Shown: piece after piece, positions 46,320-57,832 of the stretch
How the letters are laid out: each line of letters begins with the position of its first letter
Position numbering within the stretch: position 1 is the stretch's first letter
Assembly: GCA_015039465.1 (NCBI GenBank)
Contig: MU130477.1
Span: 205,191-269,190, forward strand
DNA: 64,000 bases
Origin: Phlegmacium glaucopus
Lineage: Eukaryota; Basidiomycota; Agaricomycetes; Agaricales; Cortinariaceae
Direction: 5' to 3'
Program-made: the position numbers and the translations under genes
Notes under the pieces: model-generated
What the model was told of the DNA's origin: nothing
Seen by the model: only the letters and a program-made list of their open reading frames with translations
Database searches by the model: none

Positions 46320-47988
46320 GTTAGAGAAGAAAGGGAAGTGGCGACAGGAACAGTTAGCAATGTGTTGTGACAGTTGTTGGACTCGACGATGTCAAGAGCT
46401 ACTTGCTAGCACCAGCCTGTTGGCGACTTCACCACGATGCAGATCAGGTGAAAGGGGTGCCGTCCGAATGGGCGCTAAGGCGTTGAGGATTCCAGATCTT
46501 ATCTAGTCACGGAATTATTGCAGGACATTGCGGCCTCAACGTTCAACTCTCGTACATTTCATCAGACAGTTAACGATAGGTCCTGATCACAAACTATACT
46601 TCTGAGAGGGATCAATCTGGCGGGAAAGTTTCCTGCTCAGATGAATTAGTCGTTTCATAGATATTGTGTATAATTATGATTTACTTTACTGAATATAGTC
46701 TGACTCCGACTGAGTAATTCTTTTGAAATGTGGATATTCCATAGCTATCTTGAAGAAGCATAGAAGGTCCACATATTTGTCCGGGAAGCTGAAAGTGGTT
46801 GTTGCACCCTTAATGTTACACTGGCACAGAAAAATTGATACACAAGACTTGAAGATTGAAATACGACTCTAAGCCACAAATCAAATTGGCTTGAATTTCA
46901 AACGCAGCCTTCAAAGTTTCAAAGTCCGTCATCATATGGTGCCGTTGGTTGCCGCCACTTGCAACTGATCGTTGATGTCTTCCACTTGCCATTGCCAATG
47001 AATGAATACACTCCCCAGCGAGCCGAAATATCATTGTCTGGAAATACGAAAATGCCTAAACCACCCCAAAATATATTATCTGGATCATGAATGTCCAAGG
47101 CTCATATATACCTCCACGCGTATGTTTCCGTTTGGTTGACTTTTCTCATACTGAATCTTTTCTTTCCCAGGCTGCTGTTCGTTTTCGGCTACCCCTTTAC
47201 GCCTACATACATTTGATGCGAGGGCACAGCTACAGTTGCTAACATGTTACGTTCAGGTCGAATGAACGGCATTATATCGTCGAAATGGACTGGAGAACGG
47301 CTTTTGGACCTTTGTTTGGGGGGCTAAGTAGTGTTTTGCTCTTGCAAGAGATCACCGATCCTGTATCTTGTACGCATAGATATCTTTCTCAACCAATGTC
47401 CACTTTGTTCTGATCACTTTTTTTGTCCCTTATTGCCTGGCCTCCTTTTTGTTCTCAATTTTCGTGAGTTTCTCTTGTTTATTCTAATGAACGATTTATC
47501 TTGTTTCAATCTCTTTTAGATTCATTAGCTCAACAATTTATGAAGCACCAATCACAACCAGCTCGTCTCAGTCAAACACGCAGACCATCTTCATGGTGGC
47601 CAACCACGTACAAGTTCAAAGATCAGCGCTCACCCAACACCAGAAGGCGAGGTGGTGAACATGAGTAAAACAAAATCGGGAGGAAAGGTTTATGAATTCC
47701 ACTGGAGTCTTCGTAGCTACTCAGATCTCTTGTATGTACTGTCCAGAAGGCCAGCAATCTAATTTAGGATTGATCATCATAATGAAGATTAGATAATACA
47801 ATCGCTACACATTTCCGTTAAAAACAGTTCTTTGTGAGAAATTACCTGAAATTACCCGGGAGTTTTCAACGGTATCCTACCAGGGACATGGGAATTGAAT
47901 GCCGGGTGCTAGCCAGCTGGTTCGACGGAGTGGCCACCTTGCTCTTCTTGACTCATTACCTGTAACCTCAACATCAGTGGCACTAGCT
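46320..47988. other. Upstream region between HSPA12-like copy 6 and synthetase-like gene 1
   Basis: No gene supported. The stretch from about 47330 on is shared with the other two units. Within it 47520-47668 (after a TTTTAG acceptor-like end) is open and conserved, reading MKHQSQPARLSQTRRPSSWW. Its counterpart at 63212-63358 reads MKHQSQPARFGQTRRPSSWW. No convincing start exon was found, so it may be 5' UTR. Confidence 0.45.
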
Positions 47989-49077
47989 ATGTCTTTGTTA
48001 ACGTGCACCATCAAACACGATGGAGTCGTCCATAATCCATTGGGCGCGGGATCCTACGTTTTCAAGAATCATTTCGTCCCTCATTTCCTCCAATACTGCA
48101 AAAAAAAGTCCCTCATTTTCCAATTTGGGGCGCAACCCAATAGCTCCCCTCACATTGGTACAATCGCGACATTTGCTGTGGCTTTTGCAATTGCAAGCCG
48201 CGTTCAGGATCGGGATGTGCTTATATCACTCGACATTGTAGATACAGCGCCATCAGAACAAGTCAACATCGACGGCACCATCTACCAGAAGAGCCAACGC
48301 CATACGAAAGAGATGGATAGTTACATGGAAGATTACAAGGTCATCATGGCCTCCCTACATAAATACTGGGGCGTCAGGTACAGGATACGGACCCAGATAG
48401 AGTTTTTGAATGATCCGGAGGTGGTAGTGGCCGTGAAGAAGATAATTGATCAGCGACAGGAACTCGGAAGGTCCCTGGCTCCTGAACATAGATGCCTCGG
48501 AATTCGCTCGATATGCCCTGTGGATGAGTGCGGCCTAGCAGACAAACATGGCCTAGGAAATGTTTACGAAGGAACGATGATTAAATTTTATTGTCCTCAT
48601 CATGGCGAGTACAGCGTCGACATTTCTGATATTGAGGCGGTTGCGAAACTCGAATTCAATACTCCTCTTCGAAATCTCCTCCGAGCGATGGTCTTTGCTA
48701 GCGACGAGAGGTCTGACTGGGTCCGAGTCACTGGTTCCGACTATTCTGGTTATTACCAGGAACAGCTCTTATGGCGGCACATCCCTCAGTCTCCCATCAT
48801 CGTCTACGCCCCGCTAATCCTTGACTGGTCCGGAGTAAAGATCTCCAAAAGCCTCTACGTGTGTGAAGGGGGCTACGATTATTTGAGCCTCCAGGGACTT
48901 GAATATTGCTTGTCATTCAAAAAATTTCAAGCAGAAGGAAAAGACCTTGATGTATTATTCAAGGAGGTGAACTCCTGGGTGGATAATCCATCGAAATTGT
49001 TTCGGTCATATTCGTTAGAACATATTCATGCTCTATTTGAGCGAGCCGGAAGATGTGATGAGGCAGTGGTGGTATAG
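47989..49077 (+). CDS. Stand-alone class I aminoacyl-tRNA synthetase-like protein (class I LysRS type), copy 1
   Basis: Start chosen at ATG 47989 (MSLLTCTIKHDGVVHNPLGA), giving 362 residues. An upstream in-frame ATG at 47899 is less likely because a 10-bp insertion breaks that frame in copy 3. Residues 48-58 QPNSSPHIGT give the HIGH-type ATP motif of a Rossmann catalytic domain. CPVDECG (from 176) and YCPHHG (from 201) look like a zinc-binding insertion. KLEFNTPLRNLLRAMVFA follows, and GVKISKS (282-288) is the KMSKS-type loop. This order matches class I LysRS, otherwise mainly archaeal and bacterial; eukaryotes normally use class II LysRS. The chain ends soon after KMSKS, so the helical anticodon-binding domain is missing or nearly so. 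It may therefore charge something other than tRNA-Lys. The frame has no intron. Confidence 0.6.
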   Translation: MSLLTCTIKHDGVVHNPLGAGSYVFKNHFVPHFLQYCKKKSLIFQFGAQPNSSPHIGTIATFAVAFAIASRVQDRDVLISLDIVDTAPSEQVNIDGTIYQKSQRHTKEMDSYMEDYKVIMASLHKYWGVRYRIRTQIEFLNDPEVVVAVKKIIDQRQELGRSLAPEHRCLGIRSICPVDECGLADKHGLGNVYEGTMIKFYCPHHGEYSVDISDIEAVAKLEFNTPLRNLLRAMVFASDERSDWVRVTGSDYSGYYQEQLLWRHIPQSPIIVYAPLILDWSGVKISKSLYVCEGGYDYLSLQGLEYCLSFKKFQAEGKDLDVLFKEVNSWVDNPSKLFRSYSLEHIHALFERAGRCDEAVVV

Positions 49078-49388
49078 AAGGAGTGGGGTGTGTGCGTCTA
49101 TCTTTCATCATCTATGTGATATTTTATACTCACATCTGCCATAGTCTTCAGATCTCTTCTATCTTCGGACTCGCGAGCGTTTTTGGGATTAGCTTAAGAC
49201 ATATACATAATTGGGCTCAATTATACATTACAAGTGATTGTTAAACTTTCGGCTGCTGTAGACCTTGATAAACGCTTTGTTAAACTCTGGGTTTGCAGGC
49301 GTGGAGCTAGTCATAGCGCTTGTGGAAGATTCGGCTGGGAGTTGTCTAGAAGATGCTGAAAGGGATGTTGGATTGTGCATGGTCTCTA

Positions 49389-49681
49389 TCATTTCCAAAG
49401 GACGTTACATCTAAATGAAATCTCTTGAAGAAACCAGAAGTACAGCGAAAGCTTAAGTGAACATTGAGAAGACGGAAGATACGATAGCCAGAGAATAGCA
49501 ATATTTTGGCAACGTTCGAGGTTATTAGACAGCAAAGTAATAGGTTCAGCACAATTCCTTGACATCGTAGCCACTAGCTCGGAGATGATGAACTAAAAAA
49601 AATCGGCATGAGTTTATAATCTTCTGCCTCGAAAACGTATCAAGAGATGAACATACACAAGAGCCATAAGGCAGTTTTCAT
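49389..49681 (-). CDS. Possible small secreted cysteine-containing protein
   Basis: ATG 49681 begins MKTALWLL. Splicing over a roughly 65-bp intron gives FIISELVATMSRNCAEPITL, i.e. a signal-peptide-like N-terminus followed by a short Cys-bearing chain ending NVLWK at 49389. An ATATAC TATA-like word lies upstream. There is no family match; the evidence is only the signal peptide and splice continuity. The longer frame over 49614-49865 in another phase is probably its leader. Confidence 0.3.
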
Positions 49682-50141
49682 GAGCCGACCCGACACAGAT
49701 TGGTGACCGCAGAACGCCAGACTGATAGAGAGAAGAGAGGTGGGACGAAAGGATGTATATTTGAAAAAAAAATTCTTGGGCATAAATTAAGACTAGAAGA
49801 AACTGCTTTTGAGGCTCCGCAAGACTCGACGCCGGTGGGCGCTTATCCATTGATGCTGTTGTCACCTATAGTCAAAAAGCAGTAAAAGTCAATAATGCTG
49901 TAAATTATGATTTTGATACCTATAGCGGCTATTTTTTTATTGTCTAGCAGCGCTAGCGGTGTTAACAGCACGAACTGCTCGAGTCACTCATGGTAGACTC
50001 CCAGTTGAGAGAGGCACGTTTTGCGGAGAACATTGCCATAATCTGAAAATATCAAAGCAAGAGCTTCCAACTTCCCAACTTCCTTCAATTAACCCTGGAA
50101 CTCCCCCCCAAAAAAAAACCAAGGACGCACGTTGCATGTAC

Positions 50142-50391
50142 TTAGTCCGACAAATATACCACGGCGTCTACCAATTGGCTGCAAGATCTATTCCAGTTGG
50201 GCATGAGGACCAGCCCCTGTATATCTGGGAAGCTGGAAGATAACTGAACCACTTCTAAAGAACGCATAGTATAGCATGTTAGAGACTCGGAGAAGTGAGG
50301 GATTTGATCCAACAAAGGAGCTACCTACCAGATAGACAGCCTGAGAGCGGTGTAGTACTAGTATAGCTATCAGAAGGAAATTTGGAAACAT
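50142..50391 (-). CDS. Possible small secreted protein
   Basis: ATG 50391 begins MFPNFLLIAILVLHRSQAVY, a good signal peptide. A GTAGGT donor follows at the next residue. One of several acceptors (for example after TGGTTCAG) gives LSSSFPDIQGLVLMPNWNRS and a stop at 50142. A TATA-like AGTATATAC lies about 85 bp upstream. Weak evidence, but the two neighbouring genes share this layout. Confidence 0.3.
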
Positions 50392-50793
50392 AGGTTCTTG
50401 GAGAGATCTGATAAGTCGTGAGTATCATCCCAAGTTCATGGTCATCCAGAACGTTTTGAAGGGACGTGGGGGACTTCTGTATATACTATTCAAAACCGAC
50501 AGCACGGTGCTAATCGCGTGGGACTCCCCACGTGGCAATCCCTTACCATCAATGACGAACGCTATGCACGGCACGTGACCGCGTCACTCTTAGTTTGTTG
50601 ATGTCATGCCACAAACGCGCTTTACCTATTGCCAACACTTGACCTAGAGCGCCAGCCACATTTGAACGTTTCTTCTTACTCTTTCTTTAATTGCAAGTAA
50701 CTATTGTTCCGATCTCCCGTCTTCATATGTTGACTCAATTTATCTTACGGAACAGCACCAATAATCTTGTGATTCTCCGAGTCTCCCGTGACT

Positions 50794-51437
50794 ATGCCTG
50801 TTCAACGCCAACAAAAAATTACATCTATATTCCGGAAACATGCCTCTGAATCACACAAAAACACATCGGAGACCGCGAAATCCAAAACGAAACTAAAAAA
50901 ACCCAACCCGCCGTCAGTAAAGACCGATATTGTCATTTCCATTAAGACACCGCATATGGACAATATTGTTTCTCGCGTGAAAAATCATGAGTTTCGGAAA
51001 TATAATATTTCGAGTAATATTGAGCGAATGTGGTACGCCTTTTCATCTTCGGTAGATATGCGGTCGTGTGCTTAATTTAGTTGCTGCAGGTTCTACTCAT
51101 CGGCTCCAGACCAAACATTGCGCTACATTGCTGTAATCAGGTATGCTTATACCCTTCTTTTCTGGAGTGTATATATGCTGATAAAGAGAATTTCAGTAAC
51201 GGCAAACACCCTGGCGAAGTTAAAGATGAAGGAGGTCTTGGAAATTCCGACTTCAACCAAGGTCTAAAAGAATCAAAATTTGCATACGAGATACTTCACC
51301 TGTACAAGGTGCATACACCTTTAACTGCACCTGAGCTCAAAGAAAAGTATAAGATATCGCCACCACAGCGATTCACTTATTTGCCAGGTGCACTGGCAGA
51401 TGCTATTGTATGGGATGAACAGGAAATGCTGTTTTAA
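50794..51437 (+). CDS. ASCH/PUA-like domain protein
   Basis: Three exons (50794-51032, 51090-51140, 51197-51437) sum to 531 bp, giving 176 residues. After a basic N-terminus (RQQKITSIFRKHASES, resembling a PIP-like box QQKITSIF) comes DIVISIKTPHMDNIVSRVKN and HEFRKYNI, the start of the ASCH fold. Splicing gives ERMWFYSSAPDQTLRYIAVI, then PGEVKDEGGLGNSDFNQGLK, FAYEILHLYKV and SPPQRFTYLP. ASCH domains are PUA-like beta-barrels predicted to bind RNA or modified bases. The start is at 50794, six bases after a GTG. The model is supported by frame and motif continuity. The biological role in fungi is unknown. Confidence 0.7.
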
Positions 51438-51989
51438 AAATGACTGTTATGCAGTACTTAGGAATTGGAAAGGTGCTGTTACTTGATTGTCATAAAATTA
51501 CTCTATTCGTCTTTCTTCTTGTACAATATAGGATTTGGAAACTTTGACCGACAACCTCATGTCACCGTCATTCTTTAACATATCTGTGCGCAGTTACTCA
51601 GCTTTTGTTAGCATCTCCGGAGGATTGCTTCTAGCGTCACATATTGCCCGGACTGCACTAATCTTTTAGGGGCAATTCTGCTGAAGCTCTGCTCCATAAT
51701 CGGCGGCGCGCCATATTCCGTGTTACGGAATTCGGAAACAATATTCCATGACACTACTTGGCCAAAACCACGTCCACGTCCATGTTCATATCATTGAAAC
51801 CAGTGCTTAGCACTTAACTCTTCTGAAATTTCGAACTGAACACCTTCAATAGCTCTTGTACTTTGTGACTGTGCAGCAATCAACTCAGTGGGCATGGAAA
51901 CATTCTTATACTTCACACTGGGCCTTAGGCGTGCCCATTAACAGCACAGCCTGCCATACTCGGTATCAACTGCGAATATGCTTGTTCAG
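51438..51989. other. Intergenic, nothing recognised
   Basis: Unique sequence between the ASCH-like gene and the first deleted Hsp70 copy; absent from the equivalent junction at 58605. Confidence 0.5.
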
Positions 51990-52957
51990 ACTCCCTGAAA
52001 CGGTATTGTTGCTGAATATTGAGGGAAAATAGAACTAAATCATTGTTTTAGCATCGGAGAATACTTACTCGTGGTTTTTAGGACGGACAACATTCAGCCC
52101 AAGGGGAGTAAGCGCCTCGTGTACCTTGGGTGAATAGCCAGTCACTAGCCGCGAACTCGCCCACGAGCACGACATGCTAAATTCACAAATTTGAAAACGA
52201 TTCTTTGGAGGACAACATACAAAGCTTACCGAGATCGGTTTGTGTGCAATCTTCTTCTGGTCAAGGACTGCTTTGACAATACAATCCATCGAAGGCTGAA
52301 AGAATTGGGCTACGTCAGACCTAAAAAGATCGAGGTCGGGCACATTCGAATCTAATCAACAGAGAGGACCGACCCCATCAACTTCAGTTGACCGAAGCGA
52401 ATGTTATGACTATGTTGTCTCTAGTTGATCCAAATCTGACGTATTCCCCATACCGAAGTTTGGTTGTCTTGTCAAAACAACGGACGATATGGTCCAAATC
52501 TTCGAGAAAAAGTGAATCAGCCAAGTAACCTAGGTAAAGAGGATCAATCATAATATGATAGTCATAGTTTGGTGGAGACATACTCTCCAAGAACAGTCTT
52601 GCATGAATGGTGACGAAAACAGAACCAAAGAAATGACCTGATGTGCAATGAGCGTAAGCAGGAATATTTCAAAACAATGGTAACGGACATTGTGGAGTAG
52701 CTATTTCTTCAAAGCTTTCCTTTGGCGAATTCAGGTTTCTGCTATACGAACTAACGTCGATGATGTCATCTCCTGCATCGACGATCACGATACCATCACC
52801 GTTATAGCGATATGATTATAGTATGGTCATCTATTGGAAGGCGACTCAGAAGTCTTGAAAAGGTTTATCTATAAGAAATACTACTATATTTCGTTCCCAC
52901 ATCGAATGCAACCACCAATTTACGTCGAGATCCGTGATAGACCGACCTGATCGACAT
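51990..52957 (-). pseudogene. HSPA12-like copy 9, doubly truncated
   Basis: ATG 52957 (MSIRSVYHGSRRKLVVAFDV) is followed by FDVGTKYSSISY. Then a large deletion joins the sequence just after exon 1 to the phosphate-2 exon at about 52812, which reads IVDAGDDIIDVSSY. Later parts (CCFDKTTKLRYG, VLVGEFAAS) persist, but homology stops at about 51990 inside the exon encoding SDGAISFYL. Closest to copy 5 in its 3' part. Confidence 0.75.
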
Positions 52958-53398
52958 GTTAGAGCAGAAAGGGAGATGACGAGAAGAGCGGTTGTTGGAC
53001 GCCGTCAACAGCTACTTGCATCCACCAGCCTAATGGCGGCATCATGCTGATCAGGTGAAAGGGGTGCTGTCAGAATGGGCGCAAATCAGACTCGGACGTT
53101 GAGGATTCCAGATCTTATCTAGTCACGGAATTGCTGCAAGATATTGCGGTCATTTACTCTCGCGGTTTGAAGTCCTAGGTGATTGATTCCTGGGCTCGAA
53201 CATTTGAATTTGAACAACTTTCAGCTGCACAGTGCAGAAAGAGGTACGTAAAGGAGCTTCGTGAAGGTCGAACTTTAAAAAAGGGCTAGGCACAAGGTCA
53301 CATGTCGGTTTTTAATATAAAAAAAAATCATATATAATATTATTATTATATTGAACCAACTTTGAACAGGTTATTATTTAATTCACCTCCCAGAAATC
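52958..53398. other. Intergenic upstream of copy 9
   Basis: Array-type upstream block, repeated at 59280-59760. Confidence 0.5.
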
Positions 53399-56021
53399 CT
53401 TATGTACAAACAGTCCCATAAATATTGATACCACTCTCGCATTCTTCGTCGTCAAGGTCATATATAATCTTCGTCGGGCTCCTACAATGAAAGATAAAAT
53501 AAAAGTATACAAGTTGAAGCAAGCCAACTGCAAAAAAAAACGATTTTTCAACATACCGTTTCTCAACTCCCTAAAAAAAACCACATCGTCGGCAGTGAAT
53601 CCAATATCATTGTTCGTTTGAAAAGGATGAAGAAACCACTCACGTTCTCCATCCAAGCTAGATATACTTTGATCTCGGTCGTTCCGAACAAAAGAACCAT
53701 ATCGAAATGAACCCTGTAGAAAATTCCCTTTCCCCCAACTTTAGGTCGAGGAAATACAGGTATCCGAGAAAGATCGGCCTGTATGGTACCGAGCTTCATG
53801 TAATTACCTGCAAAGAAATAATAATAAGGTCATCAATGTAGGTTGACAATGGTGGATGTGGTTTTGGTGACTCAACCGGTATCAACATCTTTCCACCTTG
53901 GAGTTGCGATGTTTCCTCGATAACAACAAAGATGGCAAGTAATGGATCCAAATCCGTCTGCCCGCCTTGAGCTTTTGTGAAAAGAATGTTTAAATTCTTC
54001 CGTCTCCGAAACTTGAGTATTCTACATAAAAAAGATATTTAAAGGAAGGGATATGTAATAATGAAAGGTACGCAACTCACTTTAGGTAAAATAATACTAA
54101 AAACGCCACCAATCTTCTTCTTCCCAGAGGCGGAGGTGAACACCATGTGAGACCGTTCCTTGTGGTCTGAAGCAGTTGGATCGTATTGAATGTTGCGGAA
54201 GATGCCATATATGAACTTAGAAACGCGAGTTCTCACAAGGTGGTCGAGGTAAAATGAAATCGCGCCATCTGACACGGCTTTGTTTCTGAATGTTGATTGG
54301 GGCGGGAACATGAATACCGACTCATCTTGTTCTTGAAGAAGACTCACACGTGGGTTTCAGGACGGACGATGTTCAGCCCGAGAGGAGTAAGCGCCTCATG
54401 TACCTTGGTGAATAGCCAGTCACTGGCTGCGAACCCGCCTACAAGCACGACATGCTAAATTCACAAGAATTTGGAAAATAGTATTTCGGTAAACGGTGTG
54501 CAAAACTTACGGAGATTGGTTTATGTGCAATCCCTTTTTGATCAACGACTGCTTTGACAATACAATCTACGGAAGGTTGAAAGAAGTCTGCCATGTAAGA
54601 CCTAAGAAATTTTGAGCTACGGCACATTCCAGTCAAATCAATGGGGAAGAACTGACCCCATCAACTTCAGTTGACCGAAGCGAATGTTATAACTCTCATC
54701 ATTGTCTCTAGCCGACCCAAATTTGACGTATTGGGGTTCCGAGGCTGTCCTAAACCGAAGTTTGGTTGTCTTGTCAAAGATACGGATGATATGATCCAAA
54801 TCGTCGAGAAAAGGTGAATCAGCCAAGTATTCTAGGCAAAGAATTAATCAATGATATAATAGGCATAGTTTGGAAGTGACATACTCTCCAAGAACAGCTT
54901 TGCACGCATGCTGACAAAAACAGAACCTTCAAAATGACCTAATGTACAGTGAGTGGAGGCAGGAAATTTCCTAAGTAATGAAGGATAATTGACATTGTGG
55001 AGCAGCTATTTCTTCAAAGCTTTCCTTTTGCGAATTTGAGTCTCTGCTATACGAACTTATATCGATAGTTCCACCGCCTGCATCGACGATCACGATACCA
55101 TTATCATTCTAGTGATGTGAGTGTTCTGTCTGGATACTTTGACTTGGACTGCCTACATACCGTGATTGCGCCGGCCGGCAATCCATTCTGGACAGAGAAA
55201 TGCAAGCTAGCCTCTCCTTCCGTCACGAACGAGATGCGAGAGTGACCACTCGTGTTATCAGGAACAAGATCCGCTAACACTGCAGCTCGACGCATCTCAC
55301 TCTGCTGTGCGCCCTCCCATCCGTTCGGATGCGAAAGAACGAAATCGATCTGAGATTTCACCGAGTTCCATAGGTCGGTACCATTAACATGGGTATCTTG
55401 AATGTAACTGGATGCACATTCCAGGAGGTATCTGAGGAAGTCTGCAAAGACTTCTACCACTGTCTTGTTGGGTGGAAGTGGGGGGATTCGGAGATCACCA
55501 CTGATACTACAACCAGCGCCAACTTTCGATCTAAGGTGCAGTTTAAACCTGGAAAAATCAAGCTGATGATGAATAAACGTCATAGCTTGGAGCCGCATTA
55601 GTGCGATTACAATTCAGCTTTCACCCAGTTCTCATCTTCAGCTACCTCGTAGATGCCCTCTTGCATGGCTTCCGCACCCACTGCTCTAACCTTCCCACTC
55701 CGATCGTAGTAGATCACGGTAGGGATTTTCGAGGCTCCGTTGGTTTGCTCATGTGCAGGAAATCTACATCCATAGTCAATGCCTGATGATCGATATCACT
55801 GACTGGTATAGGGATAGTACTACTGAACCTTGTAACTCCTTTGATTTCGGGAACCTGACCAGGATCGAGTACGCTGTGATTACAGTATGGTCATCTGTTG
55901 GAAGGCGACTCGGAAGGCTTGAAAAGATTTACCTATAAGAAATCCCACTATATGTCGTTCCCACATCGAATGCAAGTACCAATTTACGTCGAGGTCCACG
56001 ATAGACTAATCTGGGCGACAT
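53399..56021 (-). CDS. HSPA12-like copy 7, full length
   Basis: Start ATG 56021 (MSPRLVYRGPRRKLVLAFDV). Phosphate-1 FDVGTTYSGISY and phosphate-2 IVDAGGGTIDISSY are intact. The family blocks continue through VLVGGFAASDWLF, NKAVSDGAISFYLDHLVRTR, the exon SETEEFKHSFHKSSRRADGF and CCYRGNIATPRWKDVDT, and FYRVHFDMVLLFGTTEIKVY. The C-terminus reads DLDDE then continues ECESGINIYGTVCT to about 53399, because the usual stop is not used. Very similar to copy 8, 6.33 kb further on. Confidence 0.72.
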
Positions 56022-56366
56022 GTTAGAGAAGAAAGGGAAGCAGCGGCAGGAACAGTTAGCAATGTACTGTGACAGTTGTTGGACTCCACGATGTCAAGAA
56101 CTACTCGCTAGCACAGCCTGTTGGCGACTTCATCACGATGTCATGCAAATCAGGTGAGAGATGGGCGCAAGATGGGGCGCTAAGGCCTTGAGGATTCTAA
56201 ATGTTATCCAGTCACGGAATTATTGCAGGACATTGAGGCCTCAGGCCTCAACGTTCAACGTTCAACGTTCAAATCTTGTATTTCATCAGACGCAGGTCCT
56301 GATCACAAATTATACTTCTGAGAGAAAAGTCAATGTGGCGAGAAAGTTTTTAGACCTGTGACAAGA

Positions 56367-57158
56367 CGTGAGACAGGACCCTGGGCAATAGGCCAAGAGG
56401 CAGGGTCCCAGATTTCAACTTTTTGTCCGGACAGGGCGTCGCGATTCAGTGCGATTCTTGTCCGGATTGCACCTAGGATCCCAAGATTTTCCAAAAAAAT
56501 GTCTGGACCGTTGACCTAGCTATTTTTTGGCCCAAATTTTGTCCGGACTGGTAGATCAAGCCTCCTAGGCTCAAAAAAGGTCTGTACTGCTCTTGCCCGC
56601 GGCCCGCCTCGAAAAGTACAATTCTGGCTTGGAATAAGCATATCCTATCATTTACGAGTAAACAAAATTATTTTCATATTCAAGATTTCCACCCTGCTTT
56701 CAAAACAATTTAATAGCAGCATGAAAAGTACAGGCGCTTCGTCCATAATAAGAGAGCAGTTGACTGAAAGGAGCTAAAGGAGTTTCTGGTCAGGAATGCC
56801 TGACTGAGAGATGCGAATCTTTGTTTTACAAAAATTATCATGATTATTTTACTAAGTCCAGAATAACATACAGCAAAGAAAAAAGTAATCAGAGAGGGAG
56901 TTGAACCGGCAGATATTGAGTCATTCGTACGCTCAACAGACTTCACCATACTATAGCATATTAATACCCTAAAATTTGTCCGGATGGGCAACTAGCCTAT
57001 CACAATTTTCCCAAACTTGTCTGGATTCTGGCACTGGCTGCCCAAAAAATTTCGGCAAATCTTGTCCGGATTGACTCTAGCCGTCCGTCAAAAAAGCTTG
57101 AATCCTGTCTGGATTCGGACCCTGCCTCGAGGCCTATTGCCCAGGGTCCTCGTGAGAC
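56367..57158. mobile_element. hAT-like MITE, copy 2, with 8-bp target duplication
   Basis: Element 56375-57150 (776 bp) is flanked by a perfect direct repeat CGTGAGAC (56367-56374 and 57151-57158). It has the same ends as copy 1 (AGGACCCTGGGCAATAGGCC and its inverse) and the same subterminal TGTCCGGA/TGTCTGGA words. No ORF. It sits between HSPA12-like copy 7 and synthetase-like copy 2, and is absent from the matching place in the next unit. Confidence 0.9.
56888..56966 (-). ncRNA. tRNA-like segment inside MITE copy 2 (tentative)
   Basis: The minus strand carries GGTTCAACTCCC (box-B-like) preceded by TGCTATAGTATGGTG (D-arm-like). A stem TTGAG/CTCAA encloses an over-long loop. It is the counterpart of 23840-23912, more diverged. 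Probably a relic. Confidence 0.25.
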
Positions 57159-57832
57159 TCGATATTATGTAAGTATGACCTATTTTCGCGCATCTCATAT
57201 CGACGACTGGTCACGAGTCTAGTAAGTTTCCTGCTCAGATGAATGAGTCGTTTCATAGATATCATCATTAATTTAATTTAATTTGGACTTTTGTTTAGAA
57301 GTCTAAATTGTGTCTTGCTCTGGCAAGAGGTCAGTGATCGTGTGTTCCCTAGAATTATGCTCCAAGTTCCTAGCACCCAATCCTCTCACCCTCAGGCTAC
57401 GCACAATATTCCACCAGCCTGAAGATGGCATGAGAATGCACACGATGATTCAAGGCGCGTGATTTGGAGCAGCTACCTTGCTCCCCTTGTATACTGTTCG
57501 CTATAGATGTGCACAATTTCTTCCCCTCACAGATCTCTGCAGAGAAGTCGAGCTGTCATGCAGCCAGATTCTTGCTTCCCTCCAATCTCAACCTAATCCA
57601 AATTCAACACTGTCACTCTATGGGTTGCATGGTACCACTTAGCATTCCTTCAAGCGATCGCTACCAATGATAGATCACCAATATCATCTAACTCCAAGTC
57701 GGTAAGCATCGATTTCTTTCTCAACCAGATGTTTACTTTGTTCTAATCACATTTTGTCCCTTATTGCTGCCCGTCCGTCTCTTTGTCCTCAATTTTCGTG
57801 AGCTTCTCTTGTTTATTCTAATGAACGACTTA
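57159..57832. other. Upstream region of synthetase-like copy 2
   Basis: Homologous to about 62700-63190 in the next unit (for example the block around ATGTGCACAATTTCTTCCC and TCACTCTATGGGTTGCATGG). No gene supported. Confidence 0.5.

Noticed and set aside
47899..47988. Upstream in-frame start for synthetase-like copy 1
   Set aside because: Copy 3 has a 10-bp insertion in this part that breaks the frame, while the MSLL start is kept in both.
50270..50330. Box-B-like GATCAAATCC on the minus strand as a tRNA
   Set aside because: No acceptor or anticodon stem could be formed; lies in the probable intron of a small secreted gene.
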